A stretch of 11,106 nt of DNA from an uncultured Campylobacter sp. (GCA_938041615.1 CALISV010000040.1:1-11106), one strand, 5' to 3'. Positions 1 to 7,190 are shown, numbered from the stretch's first letter. Numbers and translations: made by a program. Notes: generated by a model not told the origin, from the letters alone.

Positions 1-232
1 CAAGCTATGACTAAATTTAAATTTATCGCCGAGCGCAGTTTTAAACAAAATTTCCACCAAAGCCTCATTTTTAACATAAATTTTTAATAAAGAGCTAAAA
101 TTTTTGAATTCTAAGCGAATTTAAAACAAAAATTTAAGCCGCATTTAGCTAAATTTATGCCTTAAATACCGACCGACCGCACACGGGGCGGAAAATTTGA
201 TTAAACCGACGAAAAACAAAAAGGAGTTTTTG
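1..232. other. AT-rich left flank upstream of the antiporter gene
   Basis: No gene can be called with confidence here. Bases 1-87 are open on the + strand in frame 1 and end in a TAA at 85-87, so they could be the tail of an upstream gene. The same bases are also open on the - strand to the window edge, and neither reading has a clear start or a recognisable domain. A small GC-rich patch at about 168-191 interrupts the AT-rich sequence and contains a weak CCGC/GCGG inverted repeat (177-180 with 188-191). A good Shine-Dalgarno, AAGGAG at 221-226, sits 6 nt before the antiporter ATG. I found no convincing -35/-10 pair. Confidence 0.4.
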
Positions 233-1927
233 ATGAAAAAGATTTTATTTTTGTCGCTTTTGCCGATCTTGGCGCTAGCCGTAGATCCCGAAGTAGCGAA
301 AAAAAATGCCGAAATATTCGGCTTTTGGACGCTCATCCCGCCCGTGGTGGCGATAGTTTTGGCGTTTATCACCAAAGACGTCGTTTTGTCGCTTTTTATC
401 GGCGTTTTTAGCGGTACGTTTCTCATAAACGTCATCAACTCAAGCATCCCGATGACCTTCGTAAAGGGCTTTACCGATATCGTAAAAAGGGTCGTGGGCT
501 CGCTGGCCGATAGCTGGAATGCGGGCATTGTGCTTCAGGTGCTTTGTATCGGCGGCGTGGTCGCGCTCATCACCAAAATGGGCGGAACCAAGGCTGTGGC
601 GATATGGCTAAGCAAAAAGGCTAAAACAGGCGTTTCTGCTCAAATTTCAACTTGGGTGATGGGACTTTTCGTCTTTTTCGACGACTACGCAAACTCCCTC
701 ATCGTGGGCCCTATCATGCGCCCGATAACGGACAAATTTAAAGTCTCTCGCGAAAAACTAGCCTTTATCATCGACGCAACTGCTGCTCCGATCGCTGGTC
801 TAGCCGTCATCTCGACTTGGGTCGGGCTTGAGATCTCGCTGATCAAACAAGGCTACGAGCTCATCGGCATAACGAACGTAAATGCATTTAGCATCTTTGT
901 CGAGACGATGCCTTATAGATTTTACAACCTTTTCATGCTGTTTTTCATCGTCTGCACCGCGTTTATGGGGCGCGAATTTGCAGGTATGCTAAAAGCCGAG
1001 CGCAGAGCTAGAGCCGGCGAACTACACCCTAGAAGCGGCGGAGCTATGATTGAGGACGTCGAGGATAAGACGCTAGAGCCTAAAGAAAATATCAAACTAC
1101 AAAGCTCAAACGCCGTTATTCCGCTTTTGGTGCTTATTTTGGGCGCGTTCGTTAGTTTTTACTTTAGCGGTCTGGGCGCGCTTGAGGGCGAGGCTCTTGA
1201 GAGCGCGAAGGCTCATCCGCTTACGTTCCACACTTTCCAAGCTACGTTCGGCGCTGCCGATGCGTCCGTGGCGCTATTTCAGTCGGCTTTGCTAGCTACC
1301 GTGGTGGCGATATTTATGGCCGTTTATAGAAAAATTTTGACCGTTCGCGAGGCGATAGAAACTTGGGGTAAGGGCTGGAAAACCATGATAACTACGATCA
1401 TCATCCTACTTCTTGCGTGGTCGCTAAGCTCGGTTATCAAGGAGCTTGGCACATCTCGCTACCTAGTCGATCTACTTTCGCAGTCTACGCCAAAGATCGT
1501 CCTTCCGGCGGCGATTTTTATGCTGGGTTCGTTTATCAGCTTTTCTACCGGCACCAGCTACGGTACGATGGGCATTTTGATGCCGCTTGCGATACCGCTA
1601 GCTAGCGCGGTGGGCATGCACAGCGGACTAGAGAGCGACGCCTTGCACGCGTATATGATAGTAAATATCTCAGCCGTTCTAACGGGCGCGATATTTGGCG
1701 ACCACTGCTCTCCGATCTCGGATACTACGATACTTTCGTCTATGGGTGCTGGATGTAACCACATCGATCACGTCCAGACGCAGATGCCTTATGCGCTTGC
1801 AGTTTGCGCGATTAGTATTTTTGCGGGATACTTCCCGGTCGCGCTTGGCCTAAGCATCTGGATAGTGCTTCCTTTGGGGCTTTTGGTGACGGCTTTGGTT
1901 GTTAGACTCGTCGGGCAGAGGGTTTAA
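233..1927 (+). CDS. nhaC: NhaC-family Na+/H+ antiporter
   Basis: This is a 564-residue polytopic inner-membrane transporter of the NhaC family, expected to exchange Na+ for H+; relatives such as MleN-type carriers swap organic acids, so the substrate is not certain. The ATG at 233 was chosen over an in-frame TTG at 197 because AAGGAG lies 6 nt upstream. The N-terminus (MKKILFLSLLPILALA) looks like a signal peptide or first membrane helix. Roughly ten or more hydrophobic segments follow. Family-typical polar motifs inside membrane segments are FFDDYAN (D150, D151, N154), the serine/threonine/glycine-rich GTSYGTMGILMP, and GDHCSPISDTT (from G489). A charged cytoplasmic loop rich in Arg and Glu lies near residues 260-295. 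The stop is 2 nt before the next gene, which suggests co-transcription. Confidence 0.88.
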   Translation: MKKILFLSLLPILALAVDPEVAKKNAEIFGFWTLIPPVVAIVLAFITKDVVLSLFIGVFSGTFLINVINSSIPMTFVKGFTDIVKRVVGSLADSWNAGIVLQVLCIGGVVALITKMGGTKAVAIWLSKKAKTGVSAQISTWVMGLFVFFDDYANSLIVGPIMRPITDKFKVSREKLAFIIDATAAPIAGLAVISTWVGLEISLIKQGYELIGITNVNAFSIFVETMPYRFYNLFMLFFIVCTAFMGREFAGMLKAERRARAGELHPRSGGAMIEDVEDKTLEPKENIKLQSSNAVIPLLVLILGAFVSFYFSGLGALEGEALESAKAHPLTFHTFQATFGAADASVALFQSALLATVVAIFMAVYRKILTVREAIETWGKGWKTMITTIIILLLAWSLSSVIKELGTSRYLVDLLSQSTPKIVLPAAIFMLGSFISFSTGTSYGTMGILMPLAIPLASAVGMHSGLESDALHAYMIVNISAVLTGAIFGDHCSPISDTTILSSMGAGCNHIDHVQTQMPYALAVCAISIFAGYFPVALGLSIWIVLPLGLLVTALVVRLVGQRV

Positions 1928-1929
1928 AT

Positions 1930-3051
1930 TTGCCCGATAAGTTTTGCAAATTTTTAGGAGAGTGCGGTAGCTGCACCATTGATATGCCTTATGAGGAACA
2001 GGTTAAATTTAAAACTGATTTTATAAGGCGCGAATTTGAGCCGTTTTATAGCGGCGAATTTGAGTTTTTCGCCTCGCAGAGTGCCGCTTACCGCACTAGA
2101 GCGGAGTTTGGGATCTGGCGCGACGGCGACGAGCTTAGATTTACGATGCACGGCGCCAAAACCAAGCGGATTATGATAGATGAATGCCCAAAAGTAGCCG
2201 CTCCTATCGCAAATTTGATGCCGCGTTTGCTCGAAGCGCTTGCGAAAAATAAAATTTTAAAAGAAAGACTCTTTGGCGCCGAGTTTATCTCGTGCGCGAG
2301 CGGGATACTAGCGACGCTGCTCTATCATAAGCGTCTAGGCGAAGCCGAACAGAGCGAGATAGAGAGCCTAGCGCGCGAGTTTGCTGGTCACCGCGTAACG
2401 ATAGCGGCTAGAGCAAAGGGACAAAAGCTACTAAGCGGCGAGTTAAATTTGCTAGATAGTCTAAATATCGGCGGTAAAATTTATAAATTTACATTCGGCG
2501 ACGGAGCTTTTATCCAGCCAAACACCGCCGTAAACGAAAAGATGGTCGCATGGGCGAAGGGCTGCGTAGAGCGCAGCACGGATCTACTCGAGCTTTACTG
2601 CGGACACGGCAACTTTACCGTTCCGCTAGCTGAAAAATTTAAGCGCGTTTTGGCAACCGAAATATCCAAAAGCTCAATCGCAAATGCGCTCAAAAACTGC
2701 GAACTAAACGGCGTAGATAACATCAAATTTTTGCGAATGAGCGCCGAGGAGCTGATGAGCGCGTTTAGGCGCGAGCGCGAGTTTAACCGCCTAAGAGAGC
2801 TTGATATCTTTAGCTACGATTTCTCGCACGTTTTGGTTGATCCGCCGCGCGCGGGACTTGATGAGAGCGTGATAAATTTCATCAAAAACTACGAAAATAT
2901 CATCTATATCTCCTGTTCGCCGCAGAGCCTCAAGCGCGATCTAGCACAGCTTTCCTTAACGCACGAGGCGGTCAAATTTGCCGTGTTTGATCAGTTTGCA
3001 AACACCGCTCACATCGAGTGTGGCGTGCTTTTAAAGAGTAAAAATGCCTAG
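1930..3051 (+). CDS. trmA: tRNA (uracil-5-)-methyltransferase TrmA with RumA-like cysteine cluster
   Basis: This enzyme is expected to make m5U54 (ribothymidine) in the T-loop of tRNAs using S-adenosylmethionine. The 373-residue protein aligns along its whole length with E. coli TrmA from memory, including YRTRAEF near residue 54, the SAM site ELYCGHGNF (221-229), DPPRAGLD (304-311), the catalytic cysteine in ISCSP (C329) and the general base in ECGVLL (E363). The TTG start has AGAGGG 7 nt upstream (1917-1922). The next Met is residue 19 and would remove a cysteine motif. That motif is odd: C6-X5-C12-X2-C15 plus C86 match the four Fe-S ligands of RumA/RlmD, which E. coli TrmA lacks. No TRAM domain is present. 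The gene begins 2 nt after the antiporter stop and overlaps the next gene by 8 nt. Confidence 0.9.
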   Translation: MPDKFCKFLGECGSCTIDMPYEEQVKFKTDFIRREFEPFYSGEFEFFASQSAAYRTRAEFGIWRDGDELRFTMHGAKTKRIMIDECPKVAAPIANLMPRLLEALAKNKILKERLFGAEFISCASGILATLLYHKRLGEAEQSEIESLAREFAGHRVTIAARAKGQKLLSGELNLLDSLNIGGKIYKFTFGDGAFIQPNTAVNEKMVAWAKGCVERSTDLLELYCGHGNFTVPLAEKFKRVLATEISKSSIANALKNCELNGVDNIKFLRMSAEELMSAFRREREFNRLRELDIFSYDFSHVLVDPPRAGLDESVINFIKNYENIIYISCSPQSLKRDLAQLSLTHEAVKFAVFDQFANTAHIECGVLLKSKNA

Positions 3052-3439
3052 CGATCTAAGACAAATTTTATCCTCCGCTAAAAATATCGCGGTCGTGGGC
3101 CTTAGTCCTGATGAGAGCAAGCCTAGCAACGAGGTTGCGAAATTTCTTATCGAGCGCGGATTTAACGTATTTCCCGTCTATCCAAAATTTGATGAAATTT
3201 TAGGGCGTAAGGTCTATAGAAATTTGACCCAAATAGACCAAGATATCGACATCGCCGTGATGTTTAGAAAAGGCGAGTTTGCTAGCGAGCTAGTAAAGGA
3301 CGCCGTCAAAAAAGGCGTAAAAACGCTGTGGCTACAGCTGGGGATAACAAACGATGCCGCAGGAGCGGTCGCGCGCGAAAACGGGATAAATTTCGTGCAG
3401 GATAAGTGTATAAAAATCGAGCTTCAAAGGCTTGATTAG
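3044..3439 (+). CDS. CoA-binding domain protein (YccU-like)
   Basis: This 131-residue cytoplasmic protein is essentially one Rossmann-type CoA_binding domain. The nucleotide-binding turn is visible near the N-terminus as NIAVVGLSPDESKPS (about residues 14-28), followed by the family-typical GFNVFPVYPKFDEILGRKVY and, later, the KTLWLQLGITND and INFVQDKCIKIE segments. Family members bind CoA or a related nucleotide, but their physiological role is generally unknown, so no reaction is claimed. The ATG lies inside the end of trmA (8-nt overlap, ATGCCTAG), typical of translational coupling. Nothing suggests a functional tie to tRNA methylation. Confidence 0.85.
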   Translation: MPSDLRQILSSAKNIAVVGLSPDESKPSNEVAKFLIERGFNVFPVYPKFDEILGRKVYRNLTQIDQDIDIAVMFRKGEFASELVKDAVKKGVKTLWLQLGITNDAAGAVARENGINFVQDKCIKIELQRLD

Positions 3440-3607
3440 GCTAAAATTGACGGCGATGCGCGATTTTAAGGTAGTGCCGTAAACGTAGCGGTTAATGCCA
3501 AAAACGAAAATATAAATAAAAATAAAGAAAACATAAGCAAAAATACGGTAAATAAACGCGCGAGCAAAAGCGACGAAAAGTAAAATTTAAACAAACGAAA
3601 GGCTAAA
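3440..3607. other. A-rich gap with a start-less Asn/Lys-rich open frame
   Basis: The gap between the CoA-binding gene and the threonine ammonia-lyase gene becomes strongly purine-rich on the + strand from about 3499. One + frame is open from 3470 to a TAA at 3584-3586 and reads as an Asn/Lys/Ser-rich peptide, but it has no ATG, GTG or TTG. A short ATG frame at 3456 hits a stop after eight codons and would need a -1 shift near 3467 to join it. No terminator hairpin was seen. The AAAGG at 3598-3602 serves as the Shine-Dalgarno of the next gene. Confidence 0.4.
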
Positions 3608-4819
3608 ATGATCTCTCTAAATAAAATAATCCAAGCCAAGCGCACGATAAGCGGCTTTGTGTACAAGACGCCGTTTGCCTACAGCGCAAAACTAAGCCTC
3701 GCAAGCGGCGCGCTCATCTATCTAAAAGAAGAAAATCTCCAGCGCACGGGCGCGTATAAGATCCGCGGCGCGTACAATAAAATCGCAAATTTAAGCGCGC
3801 AGGAGCGTAAAAAAGGCGTAGTCGCAGCAAGTGCGGGCAATCACGCCCAAGGCGTAGCTATCTCGGCGCGTGAGTTTAAGACGCCTGCCACCATCGTGAT
3901 GCCAGAGTCCACGCCGCTTTTAAAGGTGCTAGGCACAAAAGATCTAGGCGCCGAAGTCATCCTAAAGGGCGATAACTTCGACGAGGCCTACGCCTACGCC
4001 GTCGAGTATGCCAAGCAGCAGGGCATGAGCTTTATTCATCCATTTGACGACGAGTACGTGATGGCTGGGCAGGGCACGGTTGGGCTAGAGATGCTTGACG
4101 ATCTGGCCGAGCTTGAGACTATCATCGTACCGGTTGGCGGCGGCGGGCTAATCAGCGGCATATCAAGCTGCGTAAAACAGGTAAACCCCGACATCCGCGT
4201 GGTCGCCGTGAGCGCAAAGGGTGCGCCTGCTATGTTTAACAGCTTTGGCGCTAAAAAGAGCATAAACTCAAAAACAGTTCGCACGATCGCCGACGGTATC
4301 GCGGTTCGCGACGCGAGCGAGACGACTCTGGCAAATATCCTAGAGTGCGTAGATGAGTTTGTACAGGTCGATGACGAAGAGATCGCAAACGCGATTTTGT
4401 TCCTGCTTGAGACGCAAAAGATCGTGGTCGAGGGCGCGGGCGCGGTCGGCGTCGCTAGCATCCTGCACAACAAGGTCAAATTTAAGGCCGGCGAGCGTAT
4501 CGGCATCGTGCTAAGCGGCGGAAACATCGACGTGCAGATGCTAAACGTCATCATCGAAAAAGGTCTCATAAAGTCGCACCGCAAGATGGCGCTACAAATC
4601 ACGCTGATAGATAAACCAGGCGCGCTCATGAGCCTAACCGATAGCCTAAAGATCGCAAATGCCAACATAGTAAAGATCGACTACGACCGCTTCTCCACGA
4701 GTCTGGAGTACGGCGACGCTAATATCACGATCACGCTGGAAACCAAGGGTGAAGACCATCAAGAACTCATCAAAAAAGTGCTTAGAGAGCATGATTTTAA
4801 ATTTATTCAGGTGTTTTAA
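3608..4819 (+). CDS. ilvA: Threonine ammonia-lyase (threonine dehydratase) with C-terminal ACT domain
   Basis: This PLP enzyme deaminates L-threonine to 2-oxobutanoate, the first committed step to isoleucine. The 403-residue protein has a fold-type II PLP catalytic domain (about residues 5-320). The Schiff-base lysine is K51 in TGAYKIRGA, the substrate loop is SAGNHAQG (from S75), the phosphate-binding loop is GGGG (177-180), and the late SGGN is at 303-306. A single ACT-like domain follows (about 325-403, with the DKPGAL turn), which matches the medium-length form of the family. The one ACT-like domain could give allosteric control, but the effector cannot be read from sequence. A catabolic TdcB-like role is the main alternative, although classical TdcB is shorter and lacks this domain. 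It is probably separately transcribed, after a 168-nt gap. Confidence 0.9.
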   Translation: MISLNKIIQAKRTISGFVYKTPFAYSAKLSLASGALIYLKEENLQRTGAYKIRGAYNKIANLSAQERKKGVVAASAGNHAQGVAISAREFKTPATIVMPESTPLLKVLGTKDLGAEVILKGDNFDEAYAYAVEYAKQQGMSFIHPFDDEYVMAGQGTVGLEMLDDLAELETIIVPVGGGGLISGISSCVKQVNPDIRVVAVSAKGAPAMFNSFGAKKSINSKTVRTIADGIAVRDASETTLANILECVDEFVQVDDEEIANAILFLLETQKIVVEGAGAVGVASILHNKVKFKAGERIGIVLSGGNIDVQMLNVIIEKGLIKSHRKMALQITLIDKPGALMSLTDSLKIANANIVKIDYDRFSTSLEYGDANITITLETKGEDHQELIKKVLREHDFKFIQVF

Positions 4820-4826
4820 GCTATTT

Positions 4827-4843
4827 AAATTTGCCTCAAATTT
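4827..4843 (+). terminator. Short hairpin just after the threonine ammonia-lyase gene
   Basis: A perfect inverted repeat, AAATTTG (4827-4833) and CAAATTT (4837-4843), with a 3-nt CCT loop begins 7 nt after the stop codon. It is AT-rich and has no following T-run. It may stabilise the mRNA 3' end or act together with the stronger hairpin just downstream. Confidence 0.4.
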
Positions 4844-4854
4844 GCGTAAGATTT

Positions 4855-4883
4855 AAAACCCGTATCTTAAAGGTGCGGGTTTT
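4855..4883 (+). terminator. Likely intrinsic terminator, possibly bidirectional
   Basis: Bases 4855-4862 (AAAACCCG) pair perfectly with 4876-4883 (CGGGTTTT). The stem continues inward through T-G, A-T, T-G, C-G and T-A pairs to give 13 pairs around a 3-nt loop. The flanking A-run and T-run give it intrinsic-terminator form in both directions, though the T-run is only four bases. It lies 36 nt after the threonine ammonia-lyase stop. Confidence 0.6.
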
Positions 4884-4886
4884 GCC
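4870..4886 (+). repeat. Short intergenic repeat, copy 1
   Basis: AAGGTGCGGGTTTTGCC matches the copy at 7238-7254 at 16 of 17 positions. Here it contributes the loop edge and 3' arm of the terminator at 4855-4883. The match could be chance or shared descent of two gap sequences. Confidence 0.4.
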
Positions 4887-4995
4887 AAACTGCACCGAAT
4901 CTAAAAGCTCGCTAAATTTAAACTTACGATCCAAATTTATACCGATATAAAACAGCCAAAAACTCAAATTTAACGATTATTTTAACGAATTTCGC

Positions 4996-5001
4996 TAAAA
5001 T
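4996..5001 (+). promoter_or_regulatory. Possible -10 box for the DUF4230 gene
   Basis: TAAAAT lies 20 nt before the ATG at 5022 and upstream of the AAGGAG Shine-Dalgarno at 5011-5016. No clear -35 is present, which is common for sigma-70 promoters in Campylobacter. A start site near 5008 would leave a very short leader. The call is tentative. Confidence 0.35.
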
Positions 5002-5021
5002 CGCCTTTTAAAGGAGCAAAG

Positions 5022-5708
5022 ATGATAGATGTTACGAGCCTTATTTTAGCGATTTTGCTGGCGATTTGCGTATTTATGATTTTTAGATTTAACAAAGCCT
5101 TAAAAACCGCGCAAAAGCCTGCGACAACGCAGATTAGCACCGAGATATCGCAGTTAAAATCGATCGGCGAGCTATCCGTTTTTCAGGTCTATAGCAAAGA
5201 GATCGTGACCAAAACCGACCACGCATTTGGCAGCTTTGGCAAGGAGTATCTGCGCTGGCTGGTAAGCGAGAAAAAGCTCTCGATGATATTTGAGTTTGAG
5301 ATAAATTTCATCTACGACCTACCGAGCCCGCGCCTAGAGATCGTAAATGTCGCGAGCGAGGAGTATCTCATCAAGATGCCGCCTTGCAAATACAAATTTT
5401 CGATCGCAAATATGAAATTTTACGACGAGAAAAACGGCAAATTTATCCCGTTTTTGCTGCCTGATTCGCTAAATGGATTTTTCGGTAGCAGCTTTAGCGA
5501 GGAGGATAAAAACAGGCTCATCGAGGAGGCGCGCGCCGAGGTCGAAAAGATGTCTGTACGCCTGATAAATCAGCTCCAGTCCAAGATCCACAAGTCCGCA
5601 CGCGACACGCTCGAGGCGATCGCAAAGAGCTTTGGGGCTAGGGCGGTGAGGTTTGAGTTTAACGACGAGGGCGAGCAAGTTCAGCTAAATCTGCAAAACG
5701 TGGCGTGA
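5022..5708 (+). CDS. Membrane-anchored DUF4230 protein
   Basis: This 228-residue protein has one N-terminal membrane helix (about residues 4-22) followed by a soluble domain. It resembles the DUF4230 family, whose function is unknown. The diagnostic stretch is the beta-rich region around residues 87-145, with the conserved FYDEKNGKFIP motif. A long charged helical tail follows (about 158-212, rich in Glu, Arg and Lys) and ends in a short beta segment, ARAVRFEF. The helix is most simply read as a single anchor; which side of the membrane the domain faces is not determined. The start is secure because AAGGAG sits 5 nt upstream of the ATG. The stop is 7 nt before the MOSC gene, so the two probably share a transcript, but no functional link is evident. 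Confidence 0.78.
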   Translation: MIDVTSLILAILLAICVFMIFRFNKALKTAQKPATTQISTEISQLKSIGELSVFQVYSKEIVTKTDHAFGSFGKEYLRWLVSEKKLSMIFEFEINFIYDLPSPRLEIVNVASEEYLIKMPPCKYKFSIANMKFYDEKNGKFIPFLLPDSLNGFFGSSFSEEDKNRLIEEARAEVEKMSVRLINQLQSKIHKSARDTLEAIAKSFGARAVRFEFNDEGEQVQLNLQNVA

Positions 5709-5715
5709 GGGCAAG

Positions 5716-6405
5716 ATGGCATTTCTAAAAGCGCTTTTGATAGGTAAAGCCAGGCAGTACGGTAGCCAGACGGCTACGGACGAGCTAGGCAAGGCGTGGC
5801 GCTCAGCGATATTTAAAAATGCGCAGACGGGCGAAATCTACGCAAGCGAGCTTGGCTTTGAGGGTGACGAGGTGGCTGATACGAAACATCACGGCGGCGT
5901 AAATAAAGCCGTGTTTGCAAATTCGCTAGAAAACTATCCCGCGTGGGAAGCTTATCTGGGGCTTAAAAATTTGCCGCTGGGCGCGATGGGCGAAAATTTG
6001 ACCATTAGCGGGCTGGATGAAAAAAGCGTAAACGTGGGCGACGTGCATAAAATCGGCTCGCTAGTGCTGCAAGTAACTCAGCCGCGAAAACCGTGCTTTA
6101 AGCTCGCAAAGCGGTGGGGAAATGCAAATTTGGCTAAAGAAATTTTTGCCACGGGGCTAACCGGCTGGTACTATAAAGTACTAGAAAACGGCTCGTGTAA
6201 GGCCGGCTGCGAGGTGGAAATCCTGCAAAAAAACGAAAATGCTCTAAGCGTGATGCAGATAAATAAACTGTTTTTTAATCCGAGTGAAAATTTGGATTTA
6301 TTGCCTAAATTTAGGGCTCTTGAAGTGCTCCCTGCTAGCTGGCAGGATGATATAAATAGGCGCCTAAACGGCTCATACAGCACGGCTTTTATGGAAAAAC
6401 TTTGA
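5716..6405 (+). CDS. yiiM: MOSC domain protein, YiiM-like
   Basis: This 229-residue cytoplasmic protein matches E. coli YiiM along its length. It has a MOSC domain (about residues 20-165) and a C-terminal three-helix region. The motifs seen are ELGFEGDEVADTKHHGGVNKAV, split here as GFEGDE and HHGG, then GENL, and QPRKPCFKL with the conserved MOSC cysteine C127. MOSC proteins handle sulfur or molybdenum-cofactor-dependent chemistry. E. coli YiiM and YcbX are linked to reduction of N-hydroxylated base analogues such as 6-hydroxylaminopurine. The same role here is inference. The ATG has GAGGG (5707-5711), which overlaps the stop of the upstream gene and suggests coupled translation. After the stop there is only a weak hairpin before the tRNA promoter. 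Confidence 0.85.
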   Translation: MAFLKALLIGKARQYGSQTATDELGKAWRSAIFKNAQTGEIYASELGFEGDEVADTKHHGGVNKAVFANSLENYPAWEAYLGLKNLPLGAMGENLTISGLDEKSVNVGDVHKIGSLVLQVTQPRKPCFKLAKRWGNANLAKEIFATGLTGWYYKVLENGSCKAGCEVEILQKNENALSVMQINKLFFNPSENLDLLPKFRALEVLPASWQDDINRRLNGSYSTAFMEKL

Positions 6406-6410
6406 AAAAA

Positions 6411-6426
6411 TGGCGAAAATTTGCCA
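6411..6426. other. Small hairpin between A-runs after the MOSC gene
   Basis: TGGC (6411-6414) pairs with GCCA (6423-6426), and the stem can extend inward through G-T and A-T pairs. It lies between two A-runs, so it has terminator form only on the - strand. On the + strand there is no T-run. It lies between the MOSC stop and the tRNA promoter, and its role is uncertain. Confidence 0.25.
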
Positions 6427-6432
6427 AAAAGC

Positions 6433-6461
6433 TTGACAAATAAGGTAAAAATATATATAAT
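6433..6461 (+). promoter_or_regulatory. Consensus sigma-70 promoter for the tRNA unit
   Basis: TTGACA at 6433-6438 and TATAAT at 6456-6461 are both exact consensus hexamers with a 17-nt spacer. Transcription should start near 6468, about 13 nt before the tRNA-Gln gene. Such a complete -35 is unusual for Campylobacter, where -35 boxes are usually weak. It fits the high demand for a stable RNA gene. Confidence 0.9.
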
Positions 6462-6480
6462 CACCTTTCTTTTTACAGGC

Positions 6481-6555
6481 TGGGGTATCGCCAAGCGGTA
6501 AGGCAATTGGTTTTGGTCCAATCATCCAGAGGTTCGAATCCTCTTACCCCATCCA
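6481..6555 (+). tRNA. tRNA-Gln (anticodon TTG)
   Basis: The cloverleaf folds fully: acceptor TGGGGTA (6481-6487) with TACCCCA (6545-6551), anticodon stem ATTGG (6506-6510) with CCAAT (6518-6522), and T stem AGAGG (6528-6532) with CCTCT (6540-6544) around a TTCGAAT loop. The anticodon TTG is at 6513-6515 and reads Gln codons CAA and, by wobble, CAG. The 3' CCA (6553-6555) is encoded. It is the first gene after the consensus promoter. Confidence 0.97.
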
Positions 6556-6567
6556 CTCAAATTTCAT

Positions 6568-6642
<75 letters not shown>

Positions 6643-6704
6643 AATCTAAAATTTATCCTTCGCTTACTCCAAAAAATCAAATTTTGCACTAAAGAAAATT
6701 GTTT

Positions 6705-7148
6705 ATGAACTTTGACGTATCTCAAATTTTAATCATTTTACTGCTGATCGTAATCGTTTTGCTGGCTTTAAAGCTATTTAAAAAGCAAAAAATCAAGCAA
6801 ACTAGATACAAAAGCGATAGTGGCAATACGGTAAAAAGCCGCGCCGAGCTCATAGTGGCAAATTGGCTATTTTACCGCGGTATAGATTTTATCTACGAGA
6901 AAAAGGCGCAGACCAAAGAGCGCGTCATTAGTGATTTTTATCTGACGCAAAGCGAAATTTATATCGAATTTTGGGGACTTGAGACGCCGCAATATCTAAA
7001 AAGAAAAAGCAAAAAAATCAAAATTTACAAGAAAAACCACCTAAAACTCATCCAAATGAACGACGACAGCTTACGCGATCTAAACGCGTTTTTCGCCAAA
7101 GAATTTGCAAGGCTCGGTGCAAAATACCAAATCAAGCCAAAACAGTAA
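6705..7148 (+). CDS. Small membrane-anchored protein with PD-(D/E)XK nuclease-like domain
   Basis: I do not recognise a named family for this 147-residue protein. It has one N-terminal membrane helix (about residues 7-25), a basic linker (KKQKIKQ), and a soluble domain of about 105 residues. The soluble part resembles compact PD-(D/E)XK-like domains found near the ends of some UvrD-type helicases: a helix with a conserved acid in KSRAELIVANWLFYRGIDF (E48), then SDFYL (D77), then IYIEFWG (E88) and a basic helix containing KRKSKKIKIYKK. The classic lysine two residues after E88 is replaced by W90, as in the E-x-W/H-x-G variant of such domains. The ATG was preferred over an in-frame TTG at 6699; the Shine-Dalgarno is weak (AAAGA). 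It begins 62 nt after tRNA-fMet with no terminator seen, so read-through from the tRNA promoter is possible. Confidence 0.6.
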   Translation: MNFDVSQILIILLLIVIVLLALKLFKKQKIKQTRYKSDSGNTVKSRAELIVANWLFYRGIDFIYEKKAQTKERVISDFYLTQSEIYIEFWGLETPQYLKRKSKKIKIYKKNHLKLIQMNDDSLRDLNAFFAKEFARLGAKYQIKPKQ

Positions 7149-7156
7149 AATTTATC

Positions 7157-7190
7157 AAATTTACAGGCATTGTAGTTTTGCCGTAAATTT
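7157..7190 (+). terminator. Terminator-like hairpin after the membrane-anchored protein gene
   Basis: AAATTTAC (7157-7164) pairs with GTAAATTT (7183-7190). After a bulged A, GGCA (7166-7169) pairs with TGCC (7179-7182) around a 9-nt loop. It starts 9 nt after the stop codon. It has no long T-run beyond the arm, so it may act as a weak terminator or mRNA end stabiliser. Confidence 0.5.

Noticed and set aside
1..87. Edge fragments open on both strands, either the tail of a + strand gene (TAA at 85-87) or the N-terminal part of a - strand gene
   Set aside because: Both readings look moderately protein-like because AAATTT words read well in several frames. Neither has a convincing start, ribosome site or motif, so no gene was called.
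233..3439. The antiporter, tRNA methyltransferase and CoA-binding genes as a functional system
   Set aside because: Their tight packing supports shared transcription, but the families have no known joint role, and compact unrelated operons are common in Campylobacter.
3466..3666. A 66-residue hydrophobic open frame on the - strand that looks like a small membrane protein
   Set aside because: It starts inside the threonine ammonia-lyase gene, and its hydrophobicity follows from an A-rich + strand read in complement (TTT, ATT codons). No ribosome site was seen.
4036..4668. A 210-residue open frame on the - strand inside the threonine ammonia-lyase gene
   Set aside because: It is a shadow of a strongly supported gene. 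Its Ser/Ile/Ala-rich composition is typical of antisense reading of this codon use, and it has no domain.
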